The notes under the pieces are model-generated. The model saw nothing but the letters and a program-made list of their open reading frames with translations, had not been told where the DNA came from and did no database searches. From Candidatus Gastranaerophilales bacterium (GTDB lineage: Bacteria; Cyanobacteriota; Vampirovibrionia; Gastranaerophilales; Gastranaerophilaceae), in NCBI GenBank assembly GCA_944323875.1, contig CALUUH010000012.1, positions 1 to 51,524 on the forward strand: 51,524 bases of DNA, written 5' to 3'. The position numbers and the translations under genes were made by a program. The first letter of the stretch is position 1. Each line of letters starts with the position of its first letter. Positions 1 to 7,292 of the stretch are shown piece by piece.

Positions 1-152
1 GTGGTGGGTTATATTTACGCGGCACAAATATAACATCTTTGCCGGATAACCTTACTGTTGGGGATTGGTTAGATTTACGCGGCACAAGCATAACATCTTT
101 GCCGGATAACCTTACTGTTGGTGGTGGGTTATATTTACGCGGCACAAGCATA
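1..152 (+). repeat. 60-bp tandem repeat coding for 20-aa LRR units
   Basis: Bases 1-60 and 61-120 align in register with few differences, and 121-152 is the start of a third unit. The period is exactly 60 bp, so copy changes keep frame. The array continues out of the window to the left, so its copy number is unknown. Confidence 0.9.
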
Positions 153-644
153 AAAGAAAAAATTAAGCTACAGGATTTCCCAAAAGATTTTTATGCCAAA
201 TATAGAAGTTATGTTGAGTCTAAATTAAGCTGGCAAAACGGTAAATATCGCAAAATAGACGGCATTTTTTGTGAAGTTATAAAACAGAAAAATAATATTT
301 TAACTGTTAAAATTAACAATAAACAAGCATATATTTTTACCAAAAATGGTATTTATGCTCATGGTCAAACAGTTAAACAAGCGTATTTTGACTGGTTATT
401 TAAAACTTCAGATAGAGATGTTAGTAAATATAAAAATTTAACCACTAAAGATGTAAGAGATTTAAGCTTTTGGGTTATTGCATATCGTACTATAACCGGT
501 GCTTGCAGCTTTGGTACTAACAATTATCTTCAAAATAACAAAGATAAGTATAAAGAAAAAATGAGCCTACAAGAAGTCTTTACTGCTACTAAAGGACAAT
601 ACGGCGCAACAACTTTCAAAGATTTTTTTAAACAGGAGGCTTAA
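3..644 (+). CDS. Leucine-rich-repeat phage-type protein, 5' end outside window
   Basis: The reading frame is open to the left edge, so the real start lies upstream of the window; the first in-window start-like codon (TTG at 39) is not credible. The visible N-terminal part consists of 20-residue units of the form LTVGGGLYLRGTSITSLPDN, a degenerate leucine-rich repeat seen in proteins of gut phages and prophages. After about residue 50 the repeats stop. A roughly 160-residue unique C-terminal region follows, rich in Lys, Tyr and Asn and without a motif I recognise. It is followed after 3 bases by a well-spaced small gene, so it belongs to the element's plus-strand gene row. The repeat suggests protein binding; no enzymatic role is visible. 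Confidence 0.75.
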   Translation, partial: GGLYLRGTNITSLPDNLTVGDWLDLRGTSITSLPDNLTVGGGLYLRGTSIKEKIKLQDFPKDFYAKYRSYVESKLSWQNGKYRKIDGIFCEVIKQKNNILTVKINNKQAYIFTKNGIYAHGQTVKQAYFDWLFKTSDRDVSKYKNLTTKDVRDLSFWVIAYRTITGACSFGTNNYLQNNKDKYKEKMSLQEVFTATKGQYGATTFKDFFKQEA

Positions 645-647
645 ATA

Positions 648-740
648 ATGCAAAAAGAAACAATAGGCGAATTTATCGCAACATGCGCCTTCTTTCTGCC
701 GATGTTTTTTATGGCGGTATGGGGGCTGATTTATGGATAA
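648..740 (+). CDS. 30-aa single-pass membrane peptide of the element
   Basis: This small gene has an ideal ribosome binding site (AGGAGG at 634-639, 8 bases before ATG). The product has a charged N-terminus (MQKETIGEF) followed by a hydrophobic stretch of about 20 residues containing FFLPMFFMAVWGLIYG, enough for one membrane segment. It overlaps the next small gene by 8 bases, the coupling expected in a phage early operon. No family recognised. Small membrane peptides in phages can be exclusion or lysis-related factors, but nothing here shows such a role. Confidence 0.55.
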   Translation: MQKETIGEFIATCAFFLPMFFMAVWGLIYG

Positions 741-897
741 AAACGAATTTGAAAACTACTCCGAATGGGCTGAACAGGAGCTTATCTGGGGTAAAGGTAT
801 GTATAACTGGTGCCGTTCTGATTCAAAAGAAAAACAGGAAAAACAAAAGCAGTTATGTGATTATGACGAATTAATTAAAACTGAAATCCCATATTGA
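733..897 (+). CDS. 54-aa acidic/charged hypothetical protein
   Basis: ATG lies inside the end of the preceding small gene. The product (MDKNEFENYSEWAEQEL...) is hydrophilic and rich in Glu, Lys, Gln and Trp, with a probable amphipathic helix in the KEKQEKQKQ region. It ends 32 bases before the exonuclease gene. No known domain. The overlap with the upstream gene and the absence of another open frame here are the reasons for calling it. Confidence 0.5.
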   Translation: MDKNEFENYSEWAEQELIWGKGMYNWCRSDSKEKQEKQKQLCDYDELIKTEIPY

Positions 898-929
898 GAA
901 AAGGTTAATGATGAAACAAGGATGATTAA

Positions 930-1592
930 ATGCACAATATTATTGGAATTGACAACATTGATGATTGGTTAAAATATCGTTCTAAAGGGATTGGCGGAAG
1001 CGATGCAGCTTGCATATTAGGGCGGAACCCTCACAAATCCAACCTTGATTTATGGCGGGAAAAAACTGGCAGAAAAATCCCTGAAGATATTTCGAATAAA
1101 GATGTTGTTAAGTATGGAAAAAATGCAGAAGAGCCTTTAAGGCAATTATTCATACTTGATTATCCGCAATATATAGTTAAATATTCACCTTTTAACATTC
1201 ACTGCAATAAAGAACTTGATTTTATTCGAGGAACATTTGATGCTGAATTAGTTGAAATTCTTACAGAAGAACAGGGCATATGGGAGTGCAAAACTTCTGA
1301 AATACGACAAACTTCGGATTGGCAGAAATGGCATAATCGGATACCTGATAACTATTTTTGTCAGGTTTTACACTACTTCGCCATAGATGAAGATTACAAG
1401 TTTTGTAAACTTAAAGCACAATTAAAGCATTATGACCTTGATAGTAATGAAATAACTCTCACAACAAAACATTATCATTTAAATAGGGATGATTATTTAT
1501 CGGATATTGAATATTTAATTAACGAAGAAATAAAGTTTAACTGGTATATAAAAAACGACAAAGAACCACCGTTGATATTGCCTGTTATATAA
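930..1592 (+). CDS. YqaJ-family viral recombinase / exonuclease
   Basis: This 220-aa protein matches the YqaJ/lambda-Exo class of the PD-(D/E)XK nuclease fold. The family signature GIGGSDAACILGRNP lies near residues 22-36, followed by a conserved Gly/Glu region (YGKNAEEPLRQLF). The catalytic acidic residue sits in GTFDAEL and the ECKT core contributes the E-x-K catalytic pair. Family members resect double-strand ends 5'-to-3' to give 3' single strands for a partner annealing protein. The partner is present two genes downstream (RecT), so this is a phage recombination module for circularisation, repair and possibly genetic exchange. ATG has AAGGA upstream. Confidence 0.9.
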   Translation: MHNIIGIDNIDDWLKYRSKGIGGSDAACILGRNPHKSNLDLWREKTGRKIPEDISNKDVVKYGKNAEEPLRQLFILDYPQYIVKYSPFNIHCNKELDFIRGTFDAELVEILTEEQGIWECKTSEIRQTSDWQKWHNRIPDNYFCQVLHYFAIDEDYKFCKLKAQLKHYDLDSNEITLTTKHYHLNRDDYLSDIEYLINEEIKFNWYIKNDKEPPLILPVI

Positions 1593-1606
1593 AGAAAGGA
1601 TAAAAA

Positions 1607-2425
1607 ATGGAATTTAAAATTATTAATCCGCATGATGACAGCGGATTTTTACAATCTATTGAATTTAATTTTGATGAATTAAAAACAGAATTGACACAAA
1701 GACTTGAAAAATATCAGAATCTTATTTTTACAGAAGATACGGTAAAAGAAGCAAAAGAAACAAAAGCGGGATTAAACAAATTTAAAGAAGCTATTGAAAC
1801 CCGCAGAAAAGAAATTAAAAAGCTTTGTTTAAAACCTTATGACGAATTTGAAAATAAGGTTAAGGAACTTACAAAATTAATTGATGAGCCTATAAATACT
1901 ATTAATTCACAAATAAAAACTTTTGAAGAAAAACGAATTACACAAAAAATTGAAGAAATTAAAGAAAATTATAATGATATTTTTGAAGGTTATACAGACA
2001 TTATACCTTTTGAAAAGATATTTATTGAACAATGGAAAAATGCAACTTTCAAATTAACAAAAATTCGTATAGAACTTCAAACGATGTTTGAGCAGATTAC
2101 AGGGGAATTAAAAACCATAAATGACATGAATTTACCTGAAAATATTGCCTTACAGGTAAAAGATGTTTACTTGAGGTCTTTTAATTTTGCACAGGCTATT
2201 CAAGAGAAAACAAGACTTGAAGAACTACAAAAACAATTAAAGAAACAGGAAGAAATACAAAAGGCAGACAACGCAGTTGAAAGTCTCCTAGATACACCTG
2301 TAAAAGAAGAAACAACCGTGTTAAAAATTTACGAACGTAAATTTTGGGTAAAAGGGACTGCCGGACAATTAAAAGCATTAGGTCAATATATGAAAGAAAA
2401 CCGTATAGAATATGGAGGATTTTAA
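1607..2425 (+). CDS. DUF1351 phage protein between exonuclease and RecT
   Basis: The 272-aa product is mainly predicted helical and coiled coil, with many Glu and Lys. It ends in the pattern ERKFWVKGTAGQLKALGQYM, typical of DUF1351 proteins, which are found in Firmicute and related phages next to RecT and YqaJ. The start has a good Shine-Dalgarno (AAAGGA). The gene sits 14 bases after the exonuclease and 3 bases before recT, so all three are probably one transcript. Its biochemical role is not established; position suggests a helper in single-strand annealing recombination. Confidence 0.8.
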   Translation: MEFKIINPHDDSGFLQSIEFNFDELKTELTQRLEKYQNLIFTEDTVKEAKETKAGLNKFKEAIETRRKEIKKLCLKPYDEFENKVKELTKLIDEPINTINSQIKTFEEKRITQKIEEIKENYNDIFEGYTDIIPFEKIFIEQWKNATFKLTKIRIELQTMFEQITGELKTINDMNLPENIALQVKDVYLRSFNFAQAIQEKTRLEELQKQLKKQEEIQKADNAVESLLDTPVKEETTVLKIYERKFWVKGTAGQLKALGQYMKENRIEYGGF

Positions 2426-2428
2426 AAA

Positions 2429-3283
2429 ATGACAGTATCGAACAGTTTAGTAGCAAAAAAAACAACTTTTTCAACATTCATTACATCTGATGCAATCAAA
2501 ACAAAAATAAATCAGATGGTTGCGGGCAGAGATGGTGCAAAATTCATTACAAGCTTAATTTCCCTTGTATCAAATAACCCTATGCTTGCTGAATGTGAAC
2601 ACTCAACAATTTTATCAAGTGCATTATTGGGTGAAAGTTTAAAACTTTCACCAAGCCCACAATTAGGACAATACTATATGGTACCGTTTAACGACAATAA
2701 AAACGGCAGAAAAGTCGCACAATTCCAAATAGGATATAAAGGTTATATTCAATTAGCAATGCGCAGCGGTCAATACCGGGATTTAGACGTTATTGAAGTC
2801 AGAGAAGGCGAATACAAGGGTAAAGATGCTTTTACAGGTAAAGCCAGAGTTGAATTTATTGAAGATGATAACGAACGTTTAAAATTACCGATAATTGGCT
2901 ATTTTGCATATTTTGAACTATTAAACGGATTTAGAAAATCTTTATACTGGACAAAAGAAAAAATGGAACAACATGCTCTAACCTATTCTCAAGCTTATAA
3001 AACCGATGTAAAAAAAGGTTGGAATATGAGCTTTTGGAGCAAGGATTTTGATGGAATGGCATTTAAGACAATGTTAAGGCAATTAATAAGCAAATGGGGC
3101 ATTATGTCAGTCGAATTTCAAACAGCATATACAAACGATATGGGTGTTATTGAAAATGACAGTAACGCAAACTTTGTAGATAGTGTAGATGAGCCTGTGC
3201 AAGAAATTAAAACATTGCCCAAAGTCGAAAACACAGAACCAATTATCGAAAATAATGATCCTTTAAATAATTTTGAAGAATAA
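2429..3283 (+). CDS. recT: RecT-family single-strand annealing protein
   Basis: The 284-aa protein has the RecT core: NPMLAECEHSTILSSALLGESLKLSPS, then QLGQYYMVPF, and the conserved QIGYKGYIQLAMRSGQY segment, all in family order. RecT proteins bind single-stranded DNA and pair complementary strands after end resection, here presumably working with the YqaJ exonuclease encoded upstream. The C-terminal 50 residues are acidic and low complexity, as in other RecT proteins. ATG follows a GGAGG 12 bases upstream. The gene is followed by a rho-independent terminator, so it closes the recombination transcription unit. Confidence 0.92.
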   Translation: MTVSNSLVAKKTTFSTFITSDAIKTKINQMVAGRDGAKFITSLISLVSNNPMLAECEHSTILSSALLGESLKLSPSPQLGQYYMVPFNDNKNGRKVAQFQIGYKGYIQLAMRSGQYRDLDVIEVREGEYKGKDAFTGKARVEFIEDDNERLKLPIIGYFAYFELLNGFRKSLYWTKEKMEQHALTYSQAYKTDVKKGWNMSFWSKDFDGMAFKTMLRQLISKWGIMSVEFQTAYTNDMGVIENDSNANFVDSVDEPVQEIKTLPKVENTEPIIENNDPLNNFEE

Positions 3284-3307
3284 ATACAAGCAAAATTATT
3301 AGATGTT

Positions 3308-3336
3308 AAAAGCCACTCTGCCAAGGGTGGCTTTTT
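3308..3336 (+). terminator. Rho-independent terminator after recT
   Basis: AAAGCCAC (3309-3316) pairs with GTGGCTTT (3327-3334) around a 10-base loop and runs into a T tract. It lies between recT and the replication gene and argues that the ATG at 3337, inside the tail of the hairpin, is not the start of the next gene. Confidence 0.8.
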
Positions 3337-3348
3337 ATGGAGAAAACA

Positions 3349-4128
3349 ATGGATATACAACGCGGATACATTCGTTTATTCAGGCAATTTGAAGAATGGG
3401 AATGGTACGATAATCCCTTTACCAAGGCCATATTTATACATTGCCTGCTAAAAGCTAACGATAAATCAAAAAAATGGAGAGATTTAACTATTAAGCGCGG
3501 GCAACTCGTTACAAGCTATGAAAAGCTTGCAGCATCTAACGGAATGACCATTCAACAAACGAGAACCGTTTTAAAACAACTCCAATCAACAGACGAAATT
3601 GAATACCAATCAACAAACCAATACACACTAATAACGGTAAAAAAATACAATTTGTATCAGGCAAGTAACATACGAAAAATTGAGGCAGATATTATACCAA
3701 GTAACAAACCAAACGGGGGGCAAGTAACAACAACGAATAATAATATAGATAATACTAAAGAATATATATATCTCTCATCATCAATAGAGAAAAATTCAAA
3801 AAATGAAATTTCGGATGATGAGAGAGAAATTTTAAAAAATTATGTAAAAAGAAATAAGTTAGCAAAAACTAATCTTAGAGGATATGTCAAAAAAATAATT
3901 GACAATGGAGATTATCTCGACATTCTCAAAGAAGAAAAAGAAAGACTGGCAAAACTTGAACGGCAAAAAGCAGAGGTAAATTTTCCGGCGCCGGAAAATA
4001 AAAATAACGAGACAGAAGAAGAACGCCAAAAAGCCTATGAGGATTTTAAGGCGAAGGTTAGAAAAATAAAAGAGAGAAAAAATGACGACCAAGACAGCAC
4101 ACAAAGAGAAAAACGACAAATCGGCTAG
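3349..4128 (+). CDS. Phage replication initiation protein, winged-helix (DnaD/replisome organiser type)
   Basis: The product starts MDIQRGYIRLFRQFEEWEWY. It has the N-terminal pattern of phage replisome organisers: a region on the transition to WY and 'FTKAIFIHCLLKAN', the RGQLVTSYEKLA motif, and a winged helix-turn-helix (residues about 60-105: NGMTIQQTRTVLKQLQ). The C-terminal half is charged, with a DDEREILKNYVKRNKL segment that may bind single-stranded DNA or helicase. I chose ATG 3349 over 3337 because 3337 lies in the terminator T-tract and GGAG at 3339-3342 is correctly spaced for 3349. The probable role is to open the element's origin and load helicase. The ORF's end overlaps the next gene by 47 bases. 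Confidence 0.7.
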   Translation: MDIQRGYIRLFRQFEEWEWYDNPFTKAIFIHCLLKANDKSKKWRDLTIKRGQLVTSYEKLAASNGMTIQQTRTVLKQLQSTDEIEYQSTNQYTLITVKKYNLYQASNIRKIEADIIPSNKPNGGQVTTTNNNIDNTKEYIYLSSSIEKNSKNEISDDEREILKNYVKRNKLAKTNLRGYVKKIIDNGDYLDILKEEKERLAKLERQKAEVNFPAPENKNNETEEERQKAYEDFKAKVRKIKERKNDDQDSTQREKRQIG

Positions 4129-4615
4129 CACTAACCAGATGTTTATCAACAAAGTGAAGCTAAACAATGACGGTACCGCAGCGATTTATTATCGTACAAC
4201 TTGTGACCATAATGCTCAAGAAGTTTATTTTCAGGGCAAAGATGAAGTTACAGAGGACTTTAAACGTGCTTTTCAGGCAACAGTATCTGGATTCACAGGA
4301 GTAATACCGAAACTGGCATCCGAAGTTTCCAGAATAACTATGAATGCTATCAAGTTTGATTACGGCAAAGATGAGTTTTTAAAAACAGCTTTATACTCTG
4401 TGAAATATGCTTTTAACGACCAGAATAATGCTGTGATAAACATAAGCACGCCGCCGTTACCTATCTATAAAGAAGGAATGGAAAATACATTCACAATTTC
4501 GGGTAAGGATGAAGAAGCCTTGCATGAAGTTATTGCAAAAGCTAAAGCATACATTAACGGCGAAAGCCGCGTAACTCAAATGAAATTAGTTGTTGACAAT
4601 ACAGAGGAGAAATAA
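4082..4615 (+). CDS. Hypothetical phage protein, 177 aa
   Basis: No family recognised. The first 20 residues are hydrophilic and disordered-looking (TKTAHKEKNDKSAS); the rest looks like a compact alpha/beta domain (FINKVKLNNDGTAAIYY, then ALHEVIAKAKAYI near the C-terminus). The gene lies between the replication initiator and RusA, a position where phages often code for single-strand-binding or other replication accessory proteins, but no motif supports that. The called start overlaps the previous gene by 47 bases; ATG 4139 (residue 20) is a possible alternative. It overlaps RusA by one base (TAATG), indicating coupling. Confidence 0.65.
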   Translation: MTTKTAHKEKNDKSASTNQMFINKVKLNNDGTAAIYYRTTCDHNAQEVYFQGKDEVTEDFKRAFQATVSGFTGVIPKLASEVSRITMNAIKFDYGKDEFLKTALYSVKYAFNDQNNAVINISTPPLPIYKEGMENTFTISGKDEEALHEVIAKAKAYINGESRVTQMKLVVDNTEEK

Positions 4616-5043
4616 TGAGGATAGAGTTTACAATTCCGGTAAGACCTGCGACTAAAAAAAATAGTGGTCAGATTATACAGGTAAGAGGACGAAGCATTTT
4701 AATTCCTTCTAAACAATATCAAATGTTTGAAAAAGCCTGTCAACCATACCTATATCGAGTCAAGGAGACTGCCGGAGTCGTAAACTATCCGGTAAATATT
4801 CAATGCAGTTTTTTTACTGAAACAAAAAGAAAAATCGATTTACCGAATTTACTCAATGCGATAGATGATGCTATGGTCAAATCCGGCCTAATACTGGATG
4901 ACAATAGGGATATCATAGCAGGTCACGACGGATCAAGAGTTTATCACGACAAATTTAACCCGCGAATAGAGGTTGCTATAACCGAAATAAAAAATTACAT
5001 ACAATGGAAAGATACAACAATTGAACAAAAATCTATCTTCTGA
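4615..5043 (+). CDS. rusA: RusA-family Holliday junction endonuclease
   Basis: The 142-aa protein has the RusA layout. The N-terminus reads EFTIPVRPATKKNSGQI. The acidic core is RKIDLPNLLNAIDDAM followed by LILDDNRDI, with D75, D84/D85 and D96/D97 as candidate metal ligands. A basic, substrate-facing N-terminal segment is also present. RusA dimers resolve four-way junctions made during phage recombination and replication. This fits the YqaJ and RecT genes upstream. Translation is coupled to the preceding gene by a one-base overlap. Confidence 0.88.
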   Translation: MRIEFTIPVRPATKKNSGQIIQVRGRSILIPSKQYQMFEKACQPYLYRVKETAGVVNYPVNIQCSFFTETKRKIDLPNLLNAIDDAMVKSGLILDDNRDIIAGHDGSRVYHDKFNPRIEVAITEIKNYIQWKDTTIEQKSIF

Positions 5044-5065
5044 TGCATACAAAAGGGAATTAGAT

Positions 5066-5281
5066 ATGAAAGAGAAAAAAAGAGAAGTAAAAATAACCCC
5101 GAGAGAGCGGAAACTGCTTGAATACATTTCCGCCGGATACAATGACAACGAAATAGCAGAATTAGTTGATATATCATATTACACCGTACGCACAACTTTT
5201 GCCAGACTTTTAGGCAAAAGCGGGACCGTAAGCCGACCGCATCTGGTGGCGTGGGCATACAAAGAAGGGATTTTGAAATAG
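5066..5281 (+). CDS. Stand-alone LuxR/GerE-type HTH protein (first copy)
   Basis: The 71-aa product is essentially one LuxR C-terminal helix-turn-helix: ITPRERKLLEYISAGYNDNEIA, then a recognition helix region ISYYTVRTTFARLL. There is no sensor or receiver domain. I placed the start at ATG 5066 with AAAGGGA at 5052-5058; an upstream TTG in the same frame at 5021 would overlap rusA and has no ribosome site. It is one of three similar small HTH genes in the element. A transcriptional role in phage gene timing is inference. Confidence 0.75.
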   Translation: MKEKKREVKITPRERKLLEYISAGYNDNEIAELVDISYYTVRTTFARLLGKSGTVSRPHLVAWAYKEGILK

Positions 5282-5291
5282 GGAGCTTAAT

Positions 5292-5849
5292 ATGGACAAT
5301 AAAACAATTGTTTATGAGCCTATAACGCTGCAGCGTTTAGATGATTTTGCCGAAATCTCCCAAGAATATAACGAGCTTTTGGAGCGCAAAAAGAAAATGG
5401 AGAGGCGGTTGAATTCACTTGCGGCAGTAGATTATTCCAAAATAAAAGTTACATCCGGCGATAACAAGTGTATATCAACGCAAGAGCGTTATGCAGTTGC
5501 TCTGGAAGCGCTAAACGAAGAAATCCACAAATATGAAGGCTGGCTGCCAAGAGAAAAAGAAATTATTAAAAATCAAATAGCAAGGATATCCAAGCCAAGA
5601 TACAGACAAGTACTTGTTTTACGGTATATCGAACGCTGGAAATGGAGTGAAATAATCGAGGAGTGTTTTTGGTATGAGGATAACTTTGATGAGGACAAAA
5701 ACGGCAAGTACAAAGACATCGTTATGTACTGGAATAGGCGAGCACTGGAAGAGTTGGAAAAAATCAGCCAGAAACCTTATTCACCAATAGTTAGGCAGTT
5801 AGTTATTAATGAAGATATGACAGGAGTAATTGAAAAAACGGTGGAGTAG
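5292..5849 (+). CDS. Sigma-like phage transcriptional regulator (ArpU/late-operon type)
   Basis: The 185-aa protein has an N-terminal coiled-coil region with many Glu and Lys (YNELLERKKKMERRL). A second half follows that resembles sigma-70 region 4: RYRQVLVLRYIERWKWSEIIEECF, then a spacer and VMYWNRRALEELEKI. Small sigma-like proteins of this layout (ArpU, RinA and DUF1492-like) switch on late genes in Firmicute phages. The acidic insertion in the HTH (EDNFDEDKNGKYKD) is unusual. It sits between two LuxR-type HTH genes. Family assignment is by pattern only. Confidence 0.6.
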   Translation: MDNKTIVYEPITLQRLDDFAEISQEYNELLERKKKMERRLNSLAAVDYSKIKVTSGDNKCISTQERYAVALEALNEEIHKYEGWLPREKEIIKNQIARISKPRYRQVLVLRYIERWKWSEIIEECFWYEDNFDEDKNGKYKDIVMYWNRRALEELEKISQKPYSPIVRQLVINEDMTGVIEKTVE

Positions 5850-5867
5850 ATTTTAAAAGGAGAGCAC

Positions 5868-6101
5868 ATGGGACGTAAATTTTTAAATACCAAGCGATTA
5901 ACCCCAAGAGAAATGGAAATCATTAAGCTTAAAAGTCTAGGTTTTTTAGACAAAGAAGTGGCCCTCTCATTGGGGATAAAATATTGCACTGTAAGGCAAC
6001 ATTTAAGCCGTATTTCTTGGAAGTTGAATGCTAGTTCAACATTGGAAGCAATAATGATTATAGTGTCGCAAGGAATGTTAAAGGAGATGAAGAAATGTTG
6101 A
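5868..6101 (+). CDS. Stand-alone LuxR/GerE-type HTH protein (second copy)
   Basis: The 77-aa product has RLTPREMEIIKLKSLGFLDKE and the recognition helix segment CTVRQHLSRI, the LuxR-type DNA-binding fold without any input domain. AAAGGAG precedes ATG. It overlaps the next gene by 7 bases. It is diverged from the first copy, so this is not a recent tandem duplication. Function is presumably transcriptional control within the element. Confidence 0.75.
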   Translation: MGRKFLNTKRLTPREMEIIKLKSLGFLDKEVALSLGIKYCTVRQHLSRISWKLNASSTLEAIMIIVSQGMLKEMKKC

Positions 6102-6466
6102 GTGTTAAAGATATCAACCTATTAGAAGGTCAGAATCAAGGGCTTAAAAAGCAAAATAAGTCCTTGCAAAAAGAAGTTAAAGAACTCCGGCAAAAATTAA
6201 AGTTATCAGAAGAACGACATGAGGTCTTACTTAATGAGTATGACGAATTGTTACATAAAACGCCGGAAAATGTTTCGAATTGTACCGAATGTGAGAACGA
6301 CGTATTACTAAAGTCTGCGGATCTCGAAATGCGATGTGAAAAGCTTGAATGGTGGTATAAAACTTTGAATAAAGCTCTTGATATAAAAGATGAATTGAAT
6401 CGTGCTTTGCGCGAGGAAAACGAAGAACTGAAAAATAAATTAAGGATATTGAAAAATGACAGATAA
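6095..6466 (+). CDS. Coiled-coil hypothetical protein, 123 aa
   Basis: Residues about 8-50 and 85-120 have strong heptad character (QNQGLKKQNKSLQKEVKELRQKL and ELNRALREENEELKNKL). They are separated by a short segment with two cysteines (CTECENDV) and a third at MRCEKLEWWY. No enzymatic motif. It overlaps both neighbours by a few bases, so it is part of the early operon. The architecture suggests a dimeric scaffold or partner-binding protein. Confidence 0.65.
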   Translation: MLSVKDINLLEGQNQGLKKQNKSLQKEVKELRQKLKLSEERHEVLLNEYDELLHKTPENVSNCTECENDVLLKSADLEMRCEKLEWWYKTLNKALDIKDELNRALREENEELKNKLRILKNDR

Positions 6467-6710
6467 AGAACAGATAATAATAGATGGCGTGGATGTGAGT
6501 AAATGTGAATATGCTTGTAATACAGCTTTTGGCAAAAACGGTTGTAAACATCCCGGGATGAAAAATATATTTTGTTCTAAAAATCCTAATTACAAAAAGG
6601 CTTGTGAAATTCATTCTTTAGATTTAAATGCCATTCAAATAAATACAGAAAATAAACAGTATGAAATAATCGGCAACATCTATGAAAATCCTGAATTACT
6701 GGAGGAATAA
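6456..6710 (+). CDS. Cys-rich small hypothetical protein, 84 aa
   Basis: The N-terminal half carries five cysteines in the order CEYACNTAF, CKHPGM, FCSKNPNY and ACEIHS, with two histidines nearby, a layout that could bind zinc. The C-terminal half is acidic and unstructured-looking. It overlaps the upstream coiled-coil gene by 11 bases and the downstream ASCH gene by one. Similar short Cys-rich proteins are common in phage early regions and are usually uncharacterised. Confidence 0.6.
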   Translation: MTDKEQIIIDGVDVSKCEYACNTAFGKNGCKHPGMKNIFCSKNPNYKKACEIHSLDLNAIQINTENKQYEIIGNIYENPELLEE

Positions 6711-7042
6711 TGCTAACATTTAACGTTAAAAAGGAATGGTTTGAGAAAATCAAATCAGGCGAGAAAACACACGAGTATAGAGAATATAAGCCATATTGGA
6801 GAAATCGGCTTGAAAAATGTATTGGTTATGATTTTTCAGCAAGAAGATTAAGATTCGGCAATCCCGTTGTTATTGAATACCCGCATTATATAACCTTTGT
6901 ATGCGGATATGCTTCAAAAGAAGATAAAAACAAAAGATTAAAGGCACGACTAATTTCTATAAGGTTAGTTGACGGCAGGGAAACCGATTTGAAAATATAT
7001 AAACTAGTTTATGATATTAAATTTGAACTTATAAAGGAGTAA
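6710..7042 (+). CDS. ASCH-domain protein
   Basis: The 110-aa product begins LTFNVKKEWFEKIKSGEKTHEYREYKPYW, the pattern of phage ASCH-domain proteins: a beta-barrel with the GxKxxExR-type loop, here GEKTHEYRE. ASCH domains bind RNA or modified nucleosides, and some are nucleoside amidohydrolases or ribonucleases. The conserved Lys and Glu of the SGEKTHEYR segment are present. It is coupled by a one-base overlap to the upstream gene. The substrate is unknown. Confidence 0.75.
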   Translation: MLTFNVKKEWFEKIKSGEKTHEYREYKPYWRNRLEKCIGYDFSARRLRFGNPVVIEYPHYITFVCGYASKEDKNKRLKARLISIRLVDGRETDLKIYKLVYDIKFELIKE

Positions 7043-7045
7043 AAA

Positions 7046-7292
7046 ATGGTTAAACATACAATTAATTTTCTAGTAAAAGGAGAAGAAATGACTAACACCG
7101 AGAGAGCTTGAAGTGTTGAAATTGCTGTGCTTGCAAGATAAAGAAATTTCAAAACGCTTAATAATAAGTGTGAGAACCGTAAAATGTCACATTCATAATA
7201 TTTTGAATAAGCTGGTATGTGAAACCCGTCAAAAAGCACTTATTAAAGCACTTAAACTCAAGATTATAGATATAGACGAGGTAGAAGGATGA
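7046..7292 (+). pseudogene. Third LuxR-type HTH gene, frameshifted
   Basis: Two starts with ribosome sites (ATG 7046 and, with AAAGGAG, ATG 7088) open the same frame, which ends at TGA 7109-7111 after MTNTERA. One frame over, from 7092, the sequence codes for LTPRELEVLKLLCLQ, then KRLIISVRTVKCHIHNIL and on to a stop at 7290-7292. This is a full LuxR HTH closely like the two intact copies. A TGA stands immediately before the CTA codon in that frame, so no start codon can serve the intact HTH. A one-base insertion or two-base deletion near 7091-7094 explains this. The HTH frame ends with an ATGA overlap on the methyltransferase start, showing that the ancestral gene was coupled to it. A programmed shift or assembly error is possible. 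Confidence 0.7.

Noticed and set aside
1-152. CRISPR-like array
   Set aside because: The repeats are head-to-tail without spacers and keep a reading frame, so they are a protein repeat.
683-874. 63-codon frame between the LRR gene and the exonuclease
   Set aside because: It overlaps two smaller frames (648-740 and 733-897) that have good ribosome sites or coupling and more natural amino-acid composition; no ribosome site of its own.
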